In this document: positions 9,393 to 17,550 of the stretch, in pieces | Numbering within the stretch: the first letter of the stretch is position 1 | Layout of the letters: each line of letters opens with the position of its first letter | Source: an uncultured Dorea sp. | Lineage (GTDB): Bacteria; Bacillota; Clostridia; Lachnospirales; Lachnospiraceae | Direction of reading: 5' to 3' | DNA: 44,047 nucleotides | NCBI GenBank assembly: GCA_947063855.1 | Contig: CAMSTW010000024.1 | Location: forward strand, 1 to 44,047 | Notes under the pieces: model-generated | Told to the model about the DNA's origin: nothing | Databases searched by the model: none | The model's input: the letters and a program-made list of their open reading frames with translations, nothing else | Translations under genes and position numbers: made by a program

Positions 9393-10229
9393 CTAGTACA
9401 TCAGCCCGGACAATATCTCCTTCGCCGTAACGATGTCCCGGATCTGCTCTTCCCCGGATATCTCACGTTCAATCGTAATATCCCCCTCATATCCGATGCT
9501 TCTAAGCTTCTCAATAAATGCCGGATAGTTTACCCTGCCCTGACCAAGAGGAACCTCTGCCCCAAGCGCATGGCCGTCCGTTGGGTACATACCGTCCTTC
9601 CCGTGGATTCCCCGTACATATTCCCCAAATACATCCAGAGCATCCACCGGATTGGCCTTGCCGTACATGATCAGATTGGCCGGGTCCAGATTGATGCCCA
9701 CACAGCCTTTACCCAGATCCCCTTCAATATCCTGGATCGCGCGTTTTAACGTAACCGGCGTCTCCTGTCCGGTCTCAAACAGGAATACCTGTCCGTTTGC
9801 CCTGCATCTTTCCACAACCTCTTTACACGCCGACAGTACCTCCTGATACTTTGGGTCGTAAGGATTCTCAGGCATATATCCGACGTGGGTCGCAAAGTCT
9901 GTTACGTGAATCCTCTTTGCAAAATCAGACCCTTCCAGCAGCATCCTCACACGTTCCGCCCGGTAACCGGCCGGAACCAGCCCCAGGGTAATCTGTCCTT
10001 CATAGAAATCCCAGACCTTCCGTCCCTCCCATCCGCACCAGAATGCACTGATCTGCACGCCATGCTTGTGGACCGCTTCATTGACGGCGCCGGCGGCCCC
10101 CTCGTCATTCAAGATATCCCGGTCCCAGCACACCAGCTGACAGCTCTCCATTCCCATAGACTTAAGCCGTAAAAAGCTCTGATCTATATCCGTATCTTTA
10201 CATAACTCAATTAAAGCTCCGATTCTCAT
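9393..10229 (-). CDS. Sugar phosphate isomerase/epimerase-like TIM barrel (AP_endonuc_2 family)
   Basis: 278 residues, the usual length for the xylose-isomerase-like TIM-barrel family. Likely metal ligands are the E in LFETGQE (about 150), the D in GINLDPANL (about 181), the H in GIHGKDG and the E in ITIERE near the C-terminus, a pattern seen in sugar isomerases, epimerases and IolE/IolI-type inositol enzymes. It begins 10 bases after the second permease and is followed by the surface-protein gene, so it belongs to the same operon. With two Gfo/Idh/MocA oxidoreductases in the locus it may act on a keto-sugar intermediate, as epimerase, isomerase or eliminase. The substrate cannot be read from the sequence. 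Confidence 0.85.
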   Translation of the reverse strand: MRIGALIELCKDTDIDQSFLRLKSMGMESCQLVCWDRDILNDEGAAGAVNEAVHKHGVQISAFWCGWEGRKVWDFYEGQITLGLVPAGYRAERVRMLLEGSDFAKRIHVTDFATHVGYMPENPYDPKYQEVLSACKEVVERCRANGQVFLFETGQETPVTLKRAIQDIEGDLGKGCVGINLDPANLIMYGKANPVDALDVFGEYVRGIHGKDGMYPTDGHALGAEVPLGQGRVNYPAFIEKLRSIGYEGDITIEREISGEEQIRDIVTAKEILSGLMY

Positions 10230-10239
10230 ATACGCCTCC

Positions 10240-11067
10240 TTATCCTTTGACTGCTCCTGACGTCACTCCGCCCACTATATGCCTCTGCATGCTCACAAAG
10301 AAGATCAGGCTTGGTATCATGGACATCACGATCCCCGGCAATGCATGTTCCCAGTCAGAGGTCTGCGCAGAGAACTGCATATACAGCGCATTCTGTATAT
10401 TGATGGCGCCCGCCTTTCCTCCGATGATCAGCTGATTGGTGATTACATCATTCCAGACCGCCAGTGTATCCAGTACCACAACCGTCGTAAGGATCGGTTT
10501 CAGAAGAGGCAGTACAATGCTGAAATACGTGCGCAGCTTACCGGCTCCGTCAATCCGCGCGCATTCCTCCAGTTCGATGGGAATACTCTTGATAAATCCA
10601 TGGATCATATACACCGCAAGCGGCATACACAGGCCAATGCTTACGAGTATGTAACCCGTACGCGTACCCGTAAGCTTCAGATTCGCCACCAGCTTGATCA
10701 GTGAGATCATATAAGACTGGAACGGAACCATCATCGGGATAATCACGATGATAAAGCAGAATGTACTGAGCTTAGACTTCGTTCTCGCCAGCTTGTACGC
10801 CGTCATCGGCGCAAACAGCACCACCGCCAGCACCGTAGAAACCGTATACAGCAGTGTATTTGCGATCAGTCTGGGGAAGTTAAATTGCGTCCAGGTCTCC
10901 ATATACATCTCCATATTCCATCGTTTCGGAAGCGCCAGAAATTCCTGAATCATGTCGTTATACGGCTTAAAGGAATTGATGAAGATCAGCACCAGCGGCA
11001 TCAGCCAGAAAATGGAACAGACAAACACCACAATCACAAGGATATTCACCTCTTTCATCCTTCTCAT
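10240..11067 (-). CDS. Sugar ABC transporter permease, MalG type
   Basis: 275 residues with about six membrane segments, starting at 14-31 (VVFVCSIFWLMPLVLIFI). The cytoplasmic EAA loop that docks the ATPase is seen as ELEECARIDGAGKLRTYFSIVLPLLKP (around 180-205). It is the second permease of a CUT1-type carbohydrate importer. Its ATG overlaps the stop of the first permease by one base, so the pair is translationally coupled. No ATP-binding subunit is encoded in the locus; CUT1 importers of Firmicutes often share a distant MsmK/MsiK ATPase. Confidence 0.93.
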   Translation of the reverse strand: MRRMKEVNILVIVVFVCSIFWLMPLVLIFINSFKPYNDMIQEFLALPKRWNMEMYMETWTQFNFPRLIANTLLYTVSTVLAVVLFAPMTAYKLARTKSKLSTFCFIIVIIPMMVPFQSYMISLIKLVANLKLTGTRTGYILVSIGLCMPLAVYMIHGFIKSIPIELEECARIDGAGKLRTYFSIVLPLLKPILTTVVVLDTLAVWNDVITNQLIIGGKAGAINIQNALYMQFSAQTSDWEHALPGIVMSMIPSLIFFVSMQRHIVGGVTSGAVKG

Positions 11068-11948
11068 TACTGCTCCACCTCCCTGCTCTTCGTTACCTTA
11101 AGCTGGATTGCCGTGACAATCAGACAGAATATTACAAATATCAGTGATTTTGCGGTCGCCAGGCCATAATTATTTCTTGTAAATGCTTCCATATAGATGT
11201 TATATGCAACGGAAACCGTGGAGTTTGCCGGACCTCCTTTGGTAAATACCATTACGATATCGAACAATTTGAACGCAAAGGTCAGGGATGTAAGTGTACA
11301 GATAGATACCGAAGGCATGATCAGCGGCAATGTGATGTGCCCAAGGGTCTGCAGCCGTCCGGCTCCGTCAATCTTCGCCGCTTCCGTCAGTTCCTTTGGC
11401 ACTGCGACGATCCCCGCGATATAATTCACCATGTAAAACCCGAGATTCTGCCATACTGCCATGATCACCACCACATAAAAGGCCAGCTTCGGCGTACCCA
11501 CCCAGCTCCAGTTAAACATCTCCCATCCGGTAATCTCATACAGCGCTTCGAAGCCGGGACCGAAGATGAACTTCCAGATCAGGCTGATGGCAGTCAGACT
11601 GATGATATACGGAATATAATAGAAAGCTCTTCCGATGCTGCTGCTCTTCTTTTCCTTCGCCATGACCAGCGCTACGGTCAGCGAAACGATGTTGACGATC
11701 ACGACAAAGAACACGGCAAATTTCAGGGTGAACTTTACTGCATCCCAGAACAGAGAATCCTGGGTAAATATTTTCACGAAATTCTCAAACCCGACGAATT
11801 CCATACTTCTCCCCACTCCGTTCCAGTCGAATACGGAATAGTACAGATTCATAACGAACGGAATATCCGTAGCGAACAGCACGAAGATAACCGTTGGAAA
11901 CACAAACAAGGCAAAGGTCAAAAACTCCCTTACTTTCTTTTGTCTCAT
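11067..11948 (-). CDS. Sugar ABC transporter permease, MalF type
   Basis: 293 residues from ATG 11948, preceded by AAGGAG at an eight-base spacing. A longer frame from TTG 11996 would run through a strong hairpin and lacks a ribosome site, so it is rejected. Six membrane segments are visible and the EAA loop reads ELTEAAKIDGAGRLQTLGHI (around 190). It forms the membrane channel of a CUT1 importer with the downstream permease, fed by the lipoprotein encoded just upstream. Confidence 0.93.
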   Translation of the reverse strand: MRQKKVREFLTFALFVFPTVIFVLFATDIPFVMNLYYSVFDWNGVGRSMEFVGFENFVKIFTQDSLFWDAVKFTLKFAVFFVVIVNIVSLTVALVMAKEKKSSSIGRAFYYIPYIISLTAISLIWKFIFGPGFEALYEITGWEMFNWSWVGTPKLAFYVVVIMAVWQNLGFYMVNYIAGIVAVPKELTEAAKIDGAGRLQTLGHITLPLIMPSVSICTLTSLTFAFKLFDIVMVFTKGGPANSTVSVAYNIYMEAFTRNNYGLATAKSLIFVIFCLIVTAIQLKVTKSREVEQ

Positions 11949-11965
11949 TTCTTTCTCCTTCTTAC

Positions 11966-11999
11966 GCCTTACAGGGATATCTTCATATCCCCGCAAGGC
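11966..11999 (-). other. Strong intercistronic hairpin after the binding-protein gene
   Basis: In the leftward RNA 15 consecutive pairs form (two are G-U) around a GAAG tetraloop; the DNA arms are 11966-11980 and 11985-11999. It sits between the binding-protein stop and the permease ribosome site and has no U-tract after it. Such structures commonly protect the 3' end of the binding-protein message so that it exceeds the permease message, as after malE. Confidence 0.75.
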
Positions 12000-12021
12000 A
12001 TCCTGATTCTTTGGCGTGATC

Positions 12022-13299
12022 CTATTGTCCCGAGGTCCAGAAGGACTGGAACTGCGCGGTCATCTCGTCTGCGCTTAACTGGCCTAACATGTACGACTGC
12101 ATAAGCGGGCCGCAGGTCTCGCCATAGCTTGCCGGCGCTACCGTATGGATCCATCCGTTCGTCTCGCCCGCATCAATATATGTCTTGGCGTCATTGGCAA
12201 GCTTGCCGGTTACTTCCTTGTCTGTCTTACATCCCGGAACTGCGCCGACCGCTTCGCACATCCATGACTGTCCCTCATCCGAAGAAAGGATATACTGACA
12301 ATATTCTTTCGCGAGCTCAAGATTCTCTGAATCCTTGTTTACAATATATGTCCAGTTACAGTTGGAAAGCAGCGTCGCATCCTCGGCCCCCGCTCCTACC
12401 GGGCAAGGAAGGAATCCAAGATTCGCGGATGCATTAAAGGAATCTAATGTAGACTGGCACCAGTCGCCCATGTGGATCATAGCCGCGTCGCCGTTTGCAA
12501 GCATATTCTCACTGGTCTCCCAGTCGACCTCAAGAGGCTTCTCCGGTCCGTACTCTACCGCCAGATCCATGAACCGGAACAGATTCTTCCAGTTCGGCAG
12601 GTCTGCGAATTTCAATTCTCCGGACTTCAGGGCTTCTGCCGTGCCGGGGCCGTCCAGAGACTTGTCCATCATGAAATGTGTGGCAAGCTGCCCCAGAACC
12701 CATGTCTCCTTCGCCGGAACCGCGAAAGCTGTGATCCCTTCTGCCTCAAGCTTCTTACAGGCTGCTTCCAGTTCATCCAGATTCGCCGGAAGCTCTGTGA
12801 TACCTGCTTTGCTAAAACAATCCTTGTTGTAGAGAATCCCCATATTCTCATACGTCCACGGCAGGGACTTGATCTTCCCGTCGTCATCCCTTCCTGTTTC
12901 CAGAGCGTCTTCGTTAAATAAATCTAATACATCTGTGTCGTCGGTCCAGTCATATGCGTATTCATAGTACATCTTCGCATTGGTTCCGGATTCAATGTCG
13001 AACACATCCGGAATGTCTCCTGAATTGACCCGCGACTGTAAGACCGTCAGTGTATCGTTGGATACATGCTGTACTTCCACCTTTACGCCCGGATGGTCTT
13101 CTTCGAACTTCTTCTTCATCTCATCGTATTCATCCAGACCATACGCATGCGCGTCGAAAACACTTAATACAATCTCTTCCTTACCACCTCCGTCTTCCTT
13201 GTCCTTCTTCTCTTCCTTACTGTCGCCGCCGCTGCATCCGGCGATTACGGAAGCTGCCATTACCGTTGATAACAACAATGCAAGCGTTCTCTTTTTCAT
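12022..13299 (-). CDS. Extracellular sugar-binding lipoprotein of ABC importer (SBP family 1)
   Basis: 425 residues from ATG, preceded by AAAGGAGGAG. The signal peptide ends in a lipobox (SVIAGC) with the acylated cysteine at residue 22, followed by a charged Gly/Lys/Asp/Glu linker. The body is a CUT1 binding protein (SBP_bac_1): ANGDAAMIHMGDWCQS around 255 and KEYCQYILSSDEGQSWM around 330 are typical of the family. It should capture an oligosaccharide outside the membrane and pass it to the two permeases encoded next. It is followed by a stable hairpin that may raise its expression relative to the permeases. The substrate is unknown. Confidence 0.95.
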   Translation of the reverse strand: MKKRTLALLLSTVMAASVIAGCSGGDSKEEKKDKEDGGGKEEIVLSVFDAHAYGLDEYDEMKKKFEEDHPGVKVEVQHVSNDTLTVLQSRVNSGDIPDVFDIESGTNAKMYYEYAYDWTDDTDVLDLFNEDALETGRDDDGKIKSLPWTYENMGILYNKDCFSKAGITELPANLDELEAACKKLEAEGITAFAVPAKETWVLGQLATHFMMDKSLDGPGTAEALKSGELKFADLPNWKNLFRFMDLAVEYGPEKPLEVDWETSENMLANGDAAMIHMGDWCQSTLDSFNASANLGFLPCPVGAGAEDATLLSNCNWTYIVNKDSENLELAKEYCQYILSSDEGQSWMCEAVGAVPGCKTDKEVTGKLANDAKTYIDAGETNGWIHTVAPASYGETCGPLMQSYMLGQLSADEMTAQFQSFWTSGQ

Positions 13300-13318
13300 T
13301 TTCCGCTCCTCCTTTAGA

Positions 13319-14383
13319 TTAATTGATTTTTTCTATTTTCTGCCTCAGGGCAAAAAAGCGTTTCTTATTGATGTAGGCTCTTGCCGCCTCCATCTCCTTA
13401 AGCGCCAGCCGGACCGTTTTTACCCCTTCTTCCAACGGAGCCAGCTCAATCTTTTTGTCGTCTCTGATACATTCCAGGAAGTATTTGATTTCCTTATAAT
13501 AAGGTCCCAGATTCGAGATATTGATTCCTGCTTCCTTGCTTTCCGCTTCGTATTCCGGCTTAAGGTCCGGAATCTCGATCTCCCCGTCTTTCCGGTATAC
13601 GGTAAGGGACGGCTTGTCCCCGCTGTTAAAGCAGACGGTCGCATCGTCAAAGGCGGCGCGGAAATTCGACTCAAACGGCAGGGACGGCGAGACATCCCAC
13701 ACGCCCTCTACGGTGGCAAACACATCTCCGAATTCATATACTGTGACGATCTGGTTGATAAGCCCGTTCTCAAATGTTGCTGCGCGGACGTCAAACCGGT
13801 CCGGTTCTCCCAGAAGATAACGAAGATAATCCACATCATGTACATGCAGATCCAGCACAACACTGCCGCTTTCCTTCTCTTTGTGAAACCAGTCCCTGTA
13901 TCCCCAGGTAGCGTCCCCGCTGATCCTGTGCATCACGATCGACCTTAATTCCCCATAGATTCTGCTGTCATACGCTTCTTTCAGAAATCTGTATTCCTCA
14001 AAGGCACGGACCACCTGCCCGATCATTACCTTCACGCCGGTCCTCTTCTCCGCCTCCAGGAGCCGGTCTCCCTCCTCTTCTGTCAGACACACCGGCTTCT
14101 CTACAAATACATTCATTCCCTTCTCCATGGCCGCTGCCGCATGACTGACATGCAGGTAACTGGGAAGGCAGATATGTACCGCGTCCAGTTCTTCCTGTTC
14201 GATCAGGTCCATTCCATACATATATGTTCTTGCCTCCGGGAAATACCCTGCCGCCTTCTCCAAATATTCATTTCTGCACTCTGCCAGCGCCGTAACCTGT
14301 ATATCCATCTTCTCTGACAACGCTTTCAGCGACAGATAATGCGTTGTACCCATTCCACCACATCCAACCACTCCAACTTTCAC
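13319..14383 (-). CDS. Gfo/Idh/MocA family oxidoreductase (first gene of sugar operon)
   Basis: 354 residues from GTG 14383, chosen because GAGG lies eight bases upstream; GTG 14392 would have its ribosome site overlapping the codon. The N-terminal Rossmann fold starts with VGVVGCGGMG. The family lysine motif is EKPVCLTEEE (around 95), and the HVHDVDYLRYLLG segment (around 180) holds the catalytic-type histidine and aspartate. Such NAD(P)-dependent enzymes oxidise sugars, inositols or glycosides, often at C3. It is the promoter-proximal gene of the operon coding the importer and surface protein, so oxidation of the imported sugar is likely. A second family member is encoded across the divergent promoter region. 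Confidence 0.9.
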   Translation of the reverse strand: MKVGVVGCGGMGTTHYLSLKALSEKMDIQVTALAECRNEYLEKAAGYFPEARTYMYGMDLIEQEELDAVHICLPSYLHVSHAAAAMEKGMNVFVEKPVCLTEEEGDRLLEAEKRTGVKVMIGQVVRAFEEYRFLKEAYDSRIYGELRSIVMHRISGDATWGYRDWFHKEKESGSVVLDLHVHDVDYLRYLLGEPDRFDVRAATFENGLINQIVTVYEFGDVFATVEGVWDVSPSLPFESNFRAAFDDATVCFNSGDKPSLTVYRKDGEIEIPDLKPEYEAESKEAGINISNLGPYYKEIKYFLECIRDDKKIELAPLEEGVKTVRLALKEMEAARAYINKKRFFALRQKIEKIN

Positions 14384-14418
14384 AATCTGCACCTCGTTCT
14401 TTTTTATTCGTCCACTGC

Positions 14419-14429
14419 CCTTACTAATT
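14419..14429. promoter_or_regulatory. Candidate ROK operator, site 1
   Basis: CCTTACTAATT lies about 45 bases downstream of the predicted start of the leftward operon. An identical copy in reverse orientation lies at 14739-14749, at the start point of the divergent ROK transcript. Shared 11-base sites at both promoters fit binding by the ROK regulator encoded here; this is inference. Confidence 0.5.
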
Positions 14430-14479
14430 AAGTTAAAAAAATACTGGCAAATAGATGTTTTTGTATTAAATTTTGTTCA

Positions 14480-14508
14480 ACTATATCATTTGAGCGACAA
14501 CTTGTCAA
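14480..14508 (-). promoter_or_regulatory. Promoter of the leftward sugar operon
   Basis: On the minus strand TTGACA (14503-14508) is separated by 17 bases from TATAGT (14480-14485), a near-consensus sigma-A promoter. It drives the oxidoreductase, importer, isomerase and surface-protein genes. Confidence 0.75.
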
Positions 14509-14707
14509 TGCGAATTCAAGTATAAAATCCCATTTACATTCATATTTTACGTAATATCCAATTTTTATCCTTTATTTTTAGTGAAATTGTATAAATTCAT
14601 TTTTGTAATATTATATTACTAAATATACTTCTTGATTCTTTATGTATTTTCTATTTTTCATGTATTTTTTATGATTTAATATATTTTTTCTATCTTTATT
14701 TCAATTA

Positions 14708-14736
14708 TTGCATATTTTTTCAAACTATGTTACAAT
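14708..14736 (+). promoter_or_regulatory. Promoter of the ROK regulator gene
   Basis: TTGCAT (14708-14713), a 17-base spacer, then TACAAT (14731-14736). The start point would fall inside the second copy of the 11-base site, so a protein bound there should block this promoter. The remaining DNA between 14509 and 14707 is very AT-rich, with no motif I recognise. Confidence 0.7.
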
Positions 14737-14738
14737 CC

Positions 14739-14749
14739 AATTAGTAAGG
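14739..14749. promoter_or_regulatory. Candidate ROK operator, site 2
   Basis: AATTAGTAAGG is the exact reverse complement of site 1 and lies directly downstream of the -10 box of the regulator's own promoter, which suggests autoregulation. Confidence 0.5.
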
Positions 14750-14784
14750 TCACTTTATATTTATCAAAGGAGGTGCTTACAAAT

Positions 14785-14898
14785 ATTCCGCAAAAGAACA
14801 ACGGCTTGTTTCGGCACGCTTCTGGAAAAAACTTCCTTTATCTGGCTATTTGTGCTATGGTAAATAGAATAAATCAAATAAAGAGGTTGATTCCATGA
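14785..14898 (+). other. Possible 37-codon leader frame with strong ribosome site but no ATG
   Basis: AAAGGAGG at 14766-14773 is a near-perfect ribosome site in the leader of the ROK gene, yet no ATG follows at a usable distance. An in-frame ATT at 14785 (11-base spacing), or a GTG overlapping the site itself, would open a frame that ends in a TGA overlapping the ROK ATG (ATGA). This may be a translationally coupled leader peptide using a rare start, or merely a decayed start. It resembles nothing I know. Confidence 0.25.
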
Positions 14899-16106
14899 AA
14901 CTTGTAAATCAGCAGATTATTAAGAATAATAATCTAAAAAACATATACAGTCTGATCCAGAAGTCTCCCGGTGTGTCCAGGGCACAGTTGGCCAAGATGT
15001 GTAATCTAAGCAAGACCACCGTCTCCTCTCTCGCAGATGAATTGATTGAACGGCGGTTCATCCGGGATACCGGAACGATGCAGGAGGCGACTTCTGTGGG
15101 ACGTAAGCCCAACAGCCTGAAGCTTTGCAGCGGCCAGTATTATGTAATCGTGTTAAGCTGGGATTATAACCAGGTCAGTCTCAAGCAGGTTGACATATGC
15201 GGTCTGATCGCAGGCCATTCCAGTCAGGAACTCTCCGGAGACGCCGGCTATATCGCCGTCTCCGCACAGCTCTTTGAGCAGATTATGTCGTCCGGACTTC
15301 AAAAAGACCGCATCCTTGGCGTCTGTCTCGTCATCCCTGCAATGATCGACACGGAAAAACGCCGGATCTTCTCTACTTCACTGGATGCAAAAGCCTATGA
15401 TCCTTCTGCACTTTTTCAGGATCTGCGGCACATTTTTTCCGGCTATCCCCTTGCCGTTCTGAACGACACGGCGTGCGCCGCCTACGCGGAGAAGGTATAT
15501 ACCAAGATGGAGCAGGAAGATTTTGCATATATTAATTTCCAGCATGGAATTGGAGCCGCTTTATTTATACACAATCAGCTGTTAGGGCACGCAACTGCTT
15601 CCTATACACAGTTCGGCCACTATTCCATTGACCCGGAAGGCGAGCTCTGCTCATGCGGAAACCGGGGCTGCCTGGAATTGACAATCGGTGAAGATTCCCT
15701 GAAAAAGCGGATTCTGAAGCTCAACCCCGATTCCGGCCTGGCTTCGAATCCTTCTGTCACTTATGCCGACTTAAGCTCCGCCGCCCTTTATGGTGACCCC
15801 ACCGCCCAGAAAGTAATCCAGGATATAGCGGGTGATTTTTCTTACGCCCTTACGAATCTTATATGCCTTGTCCGTCCTAAGATCATTATCATAGGCGGAA
15901 AAGGACGCAGCTTGGGGCCTCAGTTTCTTGATGATGTGAAAAATAACCTCGGCGTTTCCGGTTTTCGTCAGATGATCGACTCCATGGACGAGATCCGGTA
16001 CAGCATGCTGGACTCTATGGCTTATTTTGTCGGCGCAATGAAGTATTTTTTTGATGTACATTATGATTTTTCGCAGGATCTGACCGGTCAGTTTTTTCTT
16101 GGATGA
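14895..16106 (+). CDS. ROK family transcriptional regulator (NagC/XylR type)
   Basis: 403 residues; AGAGG lies eight bases before the ATG. An N-terminal winged helix-turn-helix (about 15-65, SRAQLAKMCNLSKTTVSSL) precedes a ROK sugar-kinase-like domain. The ROK zinc motif CSCGNRGCLE is at about 252-261 and GIGAALFIHNQLLGH precedes it. The N-terminal ATP-site motif of true kinases (DxGxT) is not present, so it is a sugar-sensing regulator rather than a kinase. It is divergent from the importer operon and co-transcribed with an oxidoreductase gene, so it most likely represses both operons until a pathway sugar binds. Confidence 0.93.
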   Translation: MKLVNQQIIKNNNLKNIYSLIQKSPGVSRAQLAKMCNLSKTTVSSLADELIERRFIRDTGTMQEATSVGRKPNSLKLCSGQYYVIVLSWDYNQVSLKQVDICGLIAGHSSQELSGDAGYIAVSAQLFEQIMSSGLQKDRILGVCLVIPAMIDTEKRRIFSTSLDAKAYDPSALFQDLRHIFSGYPLAVLNDTACAAYAEKVYTKMEQEDFAYINFQHGIGAALFIHNQLLGHATASYTQFGHYSIDPEGELCSCGNRGCLELTIGEDSLKKRILKLNPDSGLASNPSVTYADLSSAALYGDPTAQKVIQDIAGDFSYALTNLICLVRPKIIIIGGKGRSLGPQFLDDVKNNLGVSGFRQMIDSMDEIRYSMLDSMAYFVGAMKYFFDVHYDFSQDLTGQFFLG

Positions 16107-16125
16107 TCCTGCAGATTGGAGGATT

Positions 16126-17184
16126 ATGAAAAAGCTAAAAGTTGCTATTGTGGGCTGCGGCCGTATTGCCGTCTGTTATGAAGATACTTTTATGCGTTTT
16201 CCGGACATTGTAGAGCCTGTCTTCGCAGTCGACAAGGTCATAGACAGGGCGAAGGAATTCGCAGATAAATTCCCTTCCTGCAGATACACAGATCGTTATG
16301 ACGACATCCTGAAGGAAGATATCGACGTGGTACATCTGTGTCTTCCTCATTATCTTCATCCGCATATGGCCGTGAAAGCCATGCGTGCGGGGATTCATGT
16401 GATAACCGAGAAACCTGTCGCCGTCACGCTTCAGGAGGCGGATCTGATGCTTCGCACCCAGCAGGAGACGGGGGTAAAGCTTGGCGTGATCTTCCAGACA
16501 CGGTACACCAAGAGCGTTGCGGCGCTTAAGTCCATGATTGAACGCGGCGATTTTGGAAGGATTCTTTCTGCCCGTTCCTATCTCACCTGGAACCGCCCGT
16601 TCAACTACTATGACGACAGTGACTGGAAGGGAACCTGGGACAAGGAAGGCGGAGGAGTCCTGATTGACCAGGCGATCCACAGTATTGACCGGGTCCGTTA
16701 TCTGGTCGGCAGCGACGTCGCATGGATCGACGGAAGCATCCGCAATTATGTCCACGGCTTTGTCAAGGTAGAGGACACCGCCAATGCCGTCGTCAAGTTT
16801 GAGAACGGCTGTCTGTATAATCTGTACGCCTGCAATACTTATGGTCTGGACTCCCCAATCTACATAGAACTGGCGGGTGAAAAGGGACGCTGCGGCCTGA
16901 TACACGATACCGGCTTCTATGAGATCGGCGATACTTATGAAGAGATCCGGGATGAATACGTACCGGCAGGCGTCGGCCCGGTGTACTGGGGAAGCAGCCA
17001 CTATCTGCAGCTCCGCGACTTCTATGATTCTGTGCTTAATGACACCCCGGTCGCGGTGGACGGGCTGGAAGGGCGCAAAACGCTGGAGATCATTAAAGGG
17101 ATCTACCTCTCCTCTGCTTCCGGCGGGCGGGTGACACTGCCCTTTACAGACGTTGCATATACCGATATCAATACGATAAAGTAG
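16126..17184 (+). CDS. Gfo/Idh/MocA family oxidoreductase (second)
   Basis: 352 residues from ATG 16126, preceded by GGAGG; a TTG at 16099 overlapping the ROK gene has no ribosome site. It has the Rossmann motif VAIVGCGRIA, the lysine motif TEKPVAVTLQE (around 95), and LIDQAIHSIDRVRYLVG (around 180) with the catalytic-type histidine and aspartate. It lies 19 bases after the regulator and forms a two-gene operon with it. It is clearly diverged from the oxidoreductase at 13319-14383, so two different oxidation or reduction steps on sugar or cyclitol intermediates are plausible. Confidence 0.92.
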   Translation: MKKLKVAIVGCGRIAVCYEDTFMRFPDIVEPVFAVDKVIDRAKEFADKFPSCRYTDRYDDILKEDIDVVHLCLPHYLHPHMAVKAMRAGIHVITEKPVAVTLQEADLMLRTQQETGVKLGVIFQTRYTKSVAALKSMIERGDFGRILSARSYLTWNRPFNYYDDSDWKGTWDKEGGGVLIDQAIHSIDRVRYLVGSDVAWIDGSIRNYVHGFVKVEDTANAVVKFENGCLYNLYACNTYGLDSPIYIELAGEKGRCGLIHDTGFYEIGDTYEEIRDEYVPAGVGPVYWGSSHYLQLRDFYDSVLNDTPVAVDGLEGRKTLEIIKGIYLSSASGGRVTLPFTDVAYTDINTIK

Positions 17185-17203
17185 TGGAAGTCTTTTAGAA
17201 AGA

Positions 17204-17253
17204 ACAAGAACGGGCTGCCAGGAGATCTTCATCTCCCGGCAGCCCCTTCTTGT
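17204..17253. terminator. Bidirectional terminator hairpin
   Basis: A 15-base stem (17212-17226 with 17231-17245, one mismatch on this strand, a G-U on the other) carries a four-base loop and extends after one mismatch by seven more pairs (ACAAGAA/TTCTTGT). The minus-strand flank is U-rich (TTCTTTCTAAAAG). It separates the oxidoreductase gene from the convergent rubredoxin gene. Confidence 0.8.
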
Positions 17254-17264
17254 CCTGTCCGCGA

Positions 17265-17426
17265 TTATTCTTCTGGTGCGAATACTTCCTTGCCCATTCC
17301 GCAGATCGGGCATACCCAATCCTCCGGAATATCCTCAAAAGCTGTTCCCGGCTCGATTCCGCCGTCCGGATCGCCGACCTCAGGATCATATACATATCCG
17401 CATGGTTCGCATACATATTTCTGCAT
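17265..17426 (-). CDS. Rubredoxin
   Basis: A 53-residue protein, full length for a rubredoxin. The iron site is formed by two CxxCG knuckles, [11 protein letters not shown] (residues 5-15) and VCPICGMGK (38-46). The family's acidic and aromatic features ([18 protein letters not shown], then DWVCPICG) are all in place. It carries single electrons between flavoproteins and oxygen- or peroxide-reducing enzymes in anaerobes, in the cytoplasm. It appears monocistronic: the upstream 120 bases hold a possible -10 box but no convincing full promoter, and the gene ends at the hairpin shared with the convergent oxidoreductase gene. Confidence 0.95.
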   Translation of the reverse strand: MQKYVCEPCGYVYDPEVGDPDGGIEPGTAFEDIPEDWVCPICGMGKEVFAPEE

Positions 17427-17550
17427 CTTCCATCACCTGTCCCTTTCTTAATATGTTCATTATGATATGATTTTCTGGGAGACTGTCGTAAATAGTATCC
17501 CGAATCTTTTCTATTATATACCAGTTGATATGAAAATACTATAGAAAAAT

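Noticed and set aside
11337..12104. A 255-codon plus-strand frame over the permease and binding-protein genes
   Set aside because: Antisense shadow; the protein is His/Gln/Arg-rich low-quality sequence with no domain, and it crosses two real genes.
16135..17319. A 394-codon open frame on the minus strand
   Set aside because: It is antisense to a clear Gfo/Idh/MocA gene, has no ribosome site or recognisable domain, and its length results from codon bias of the real gene.
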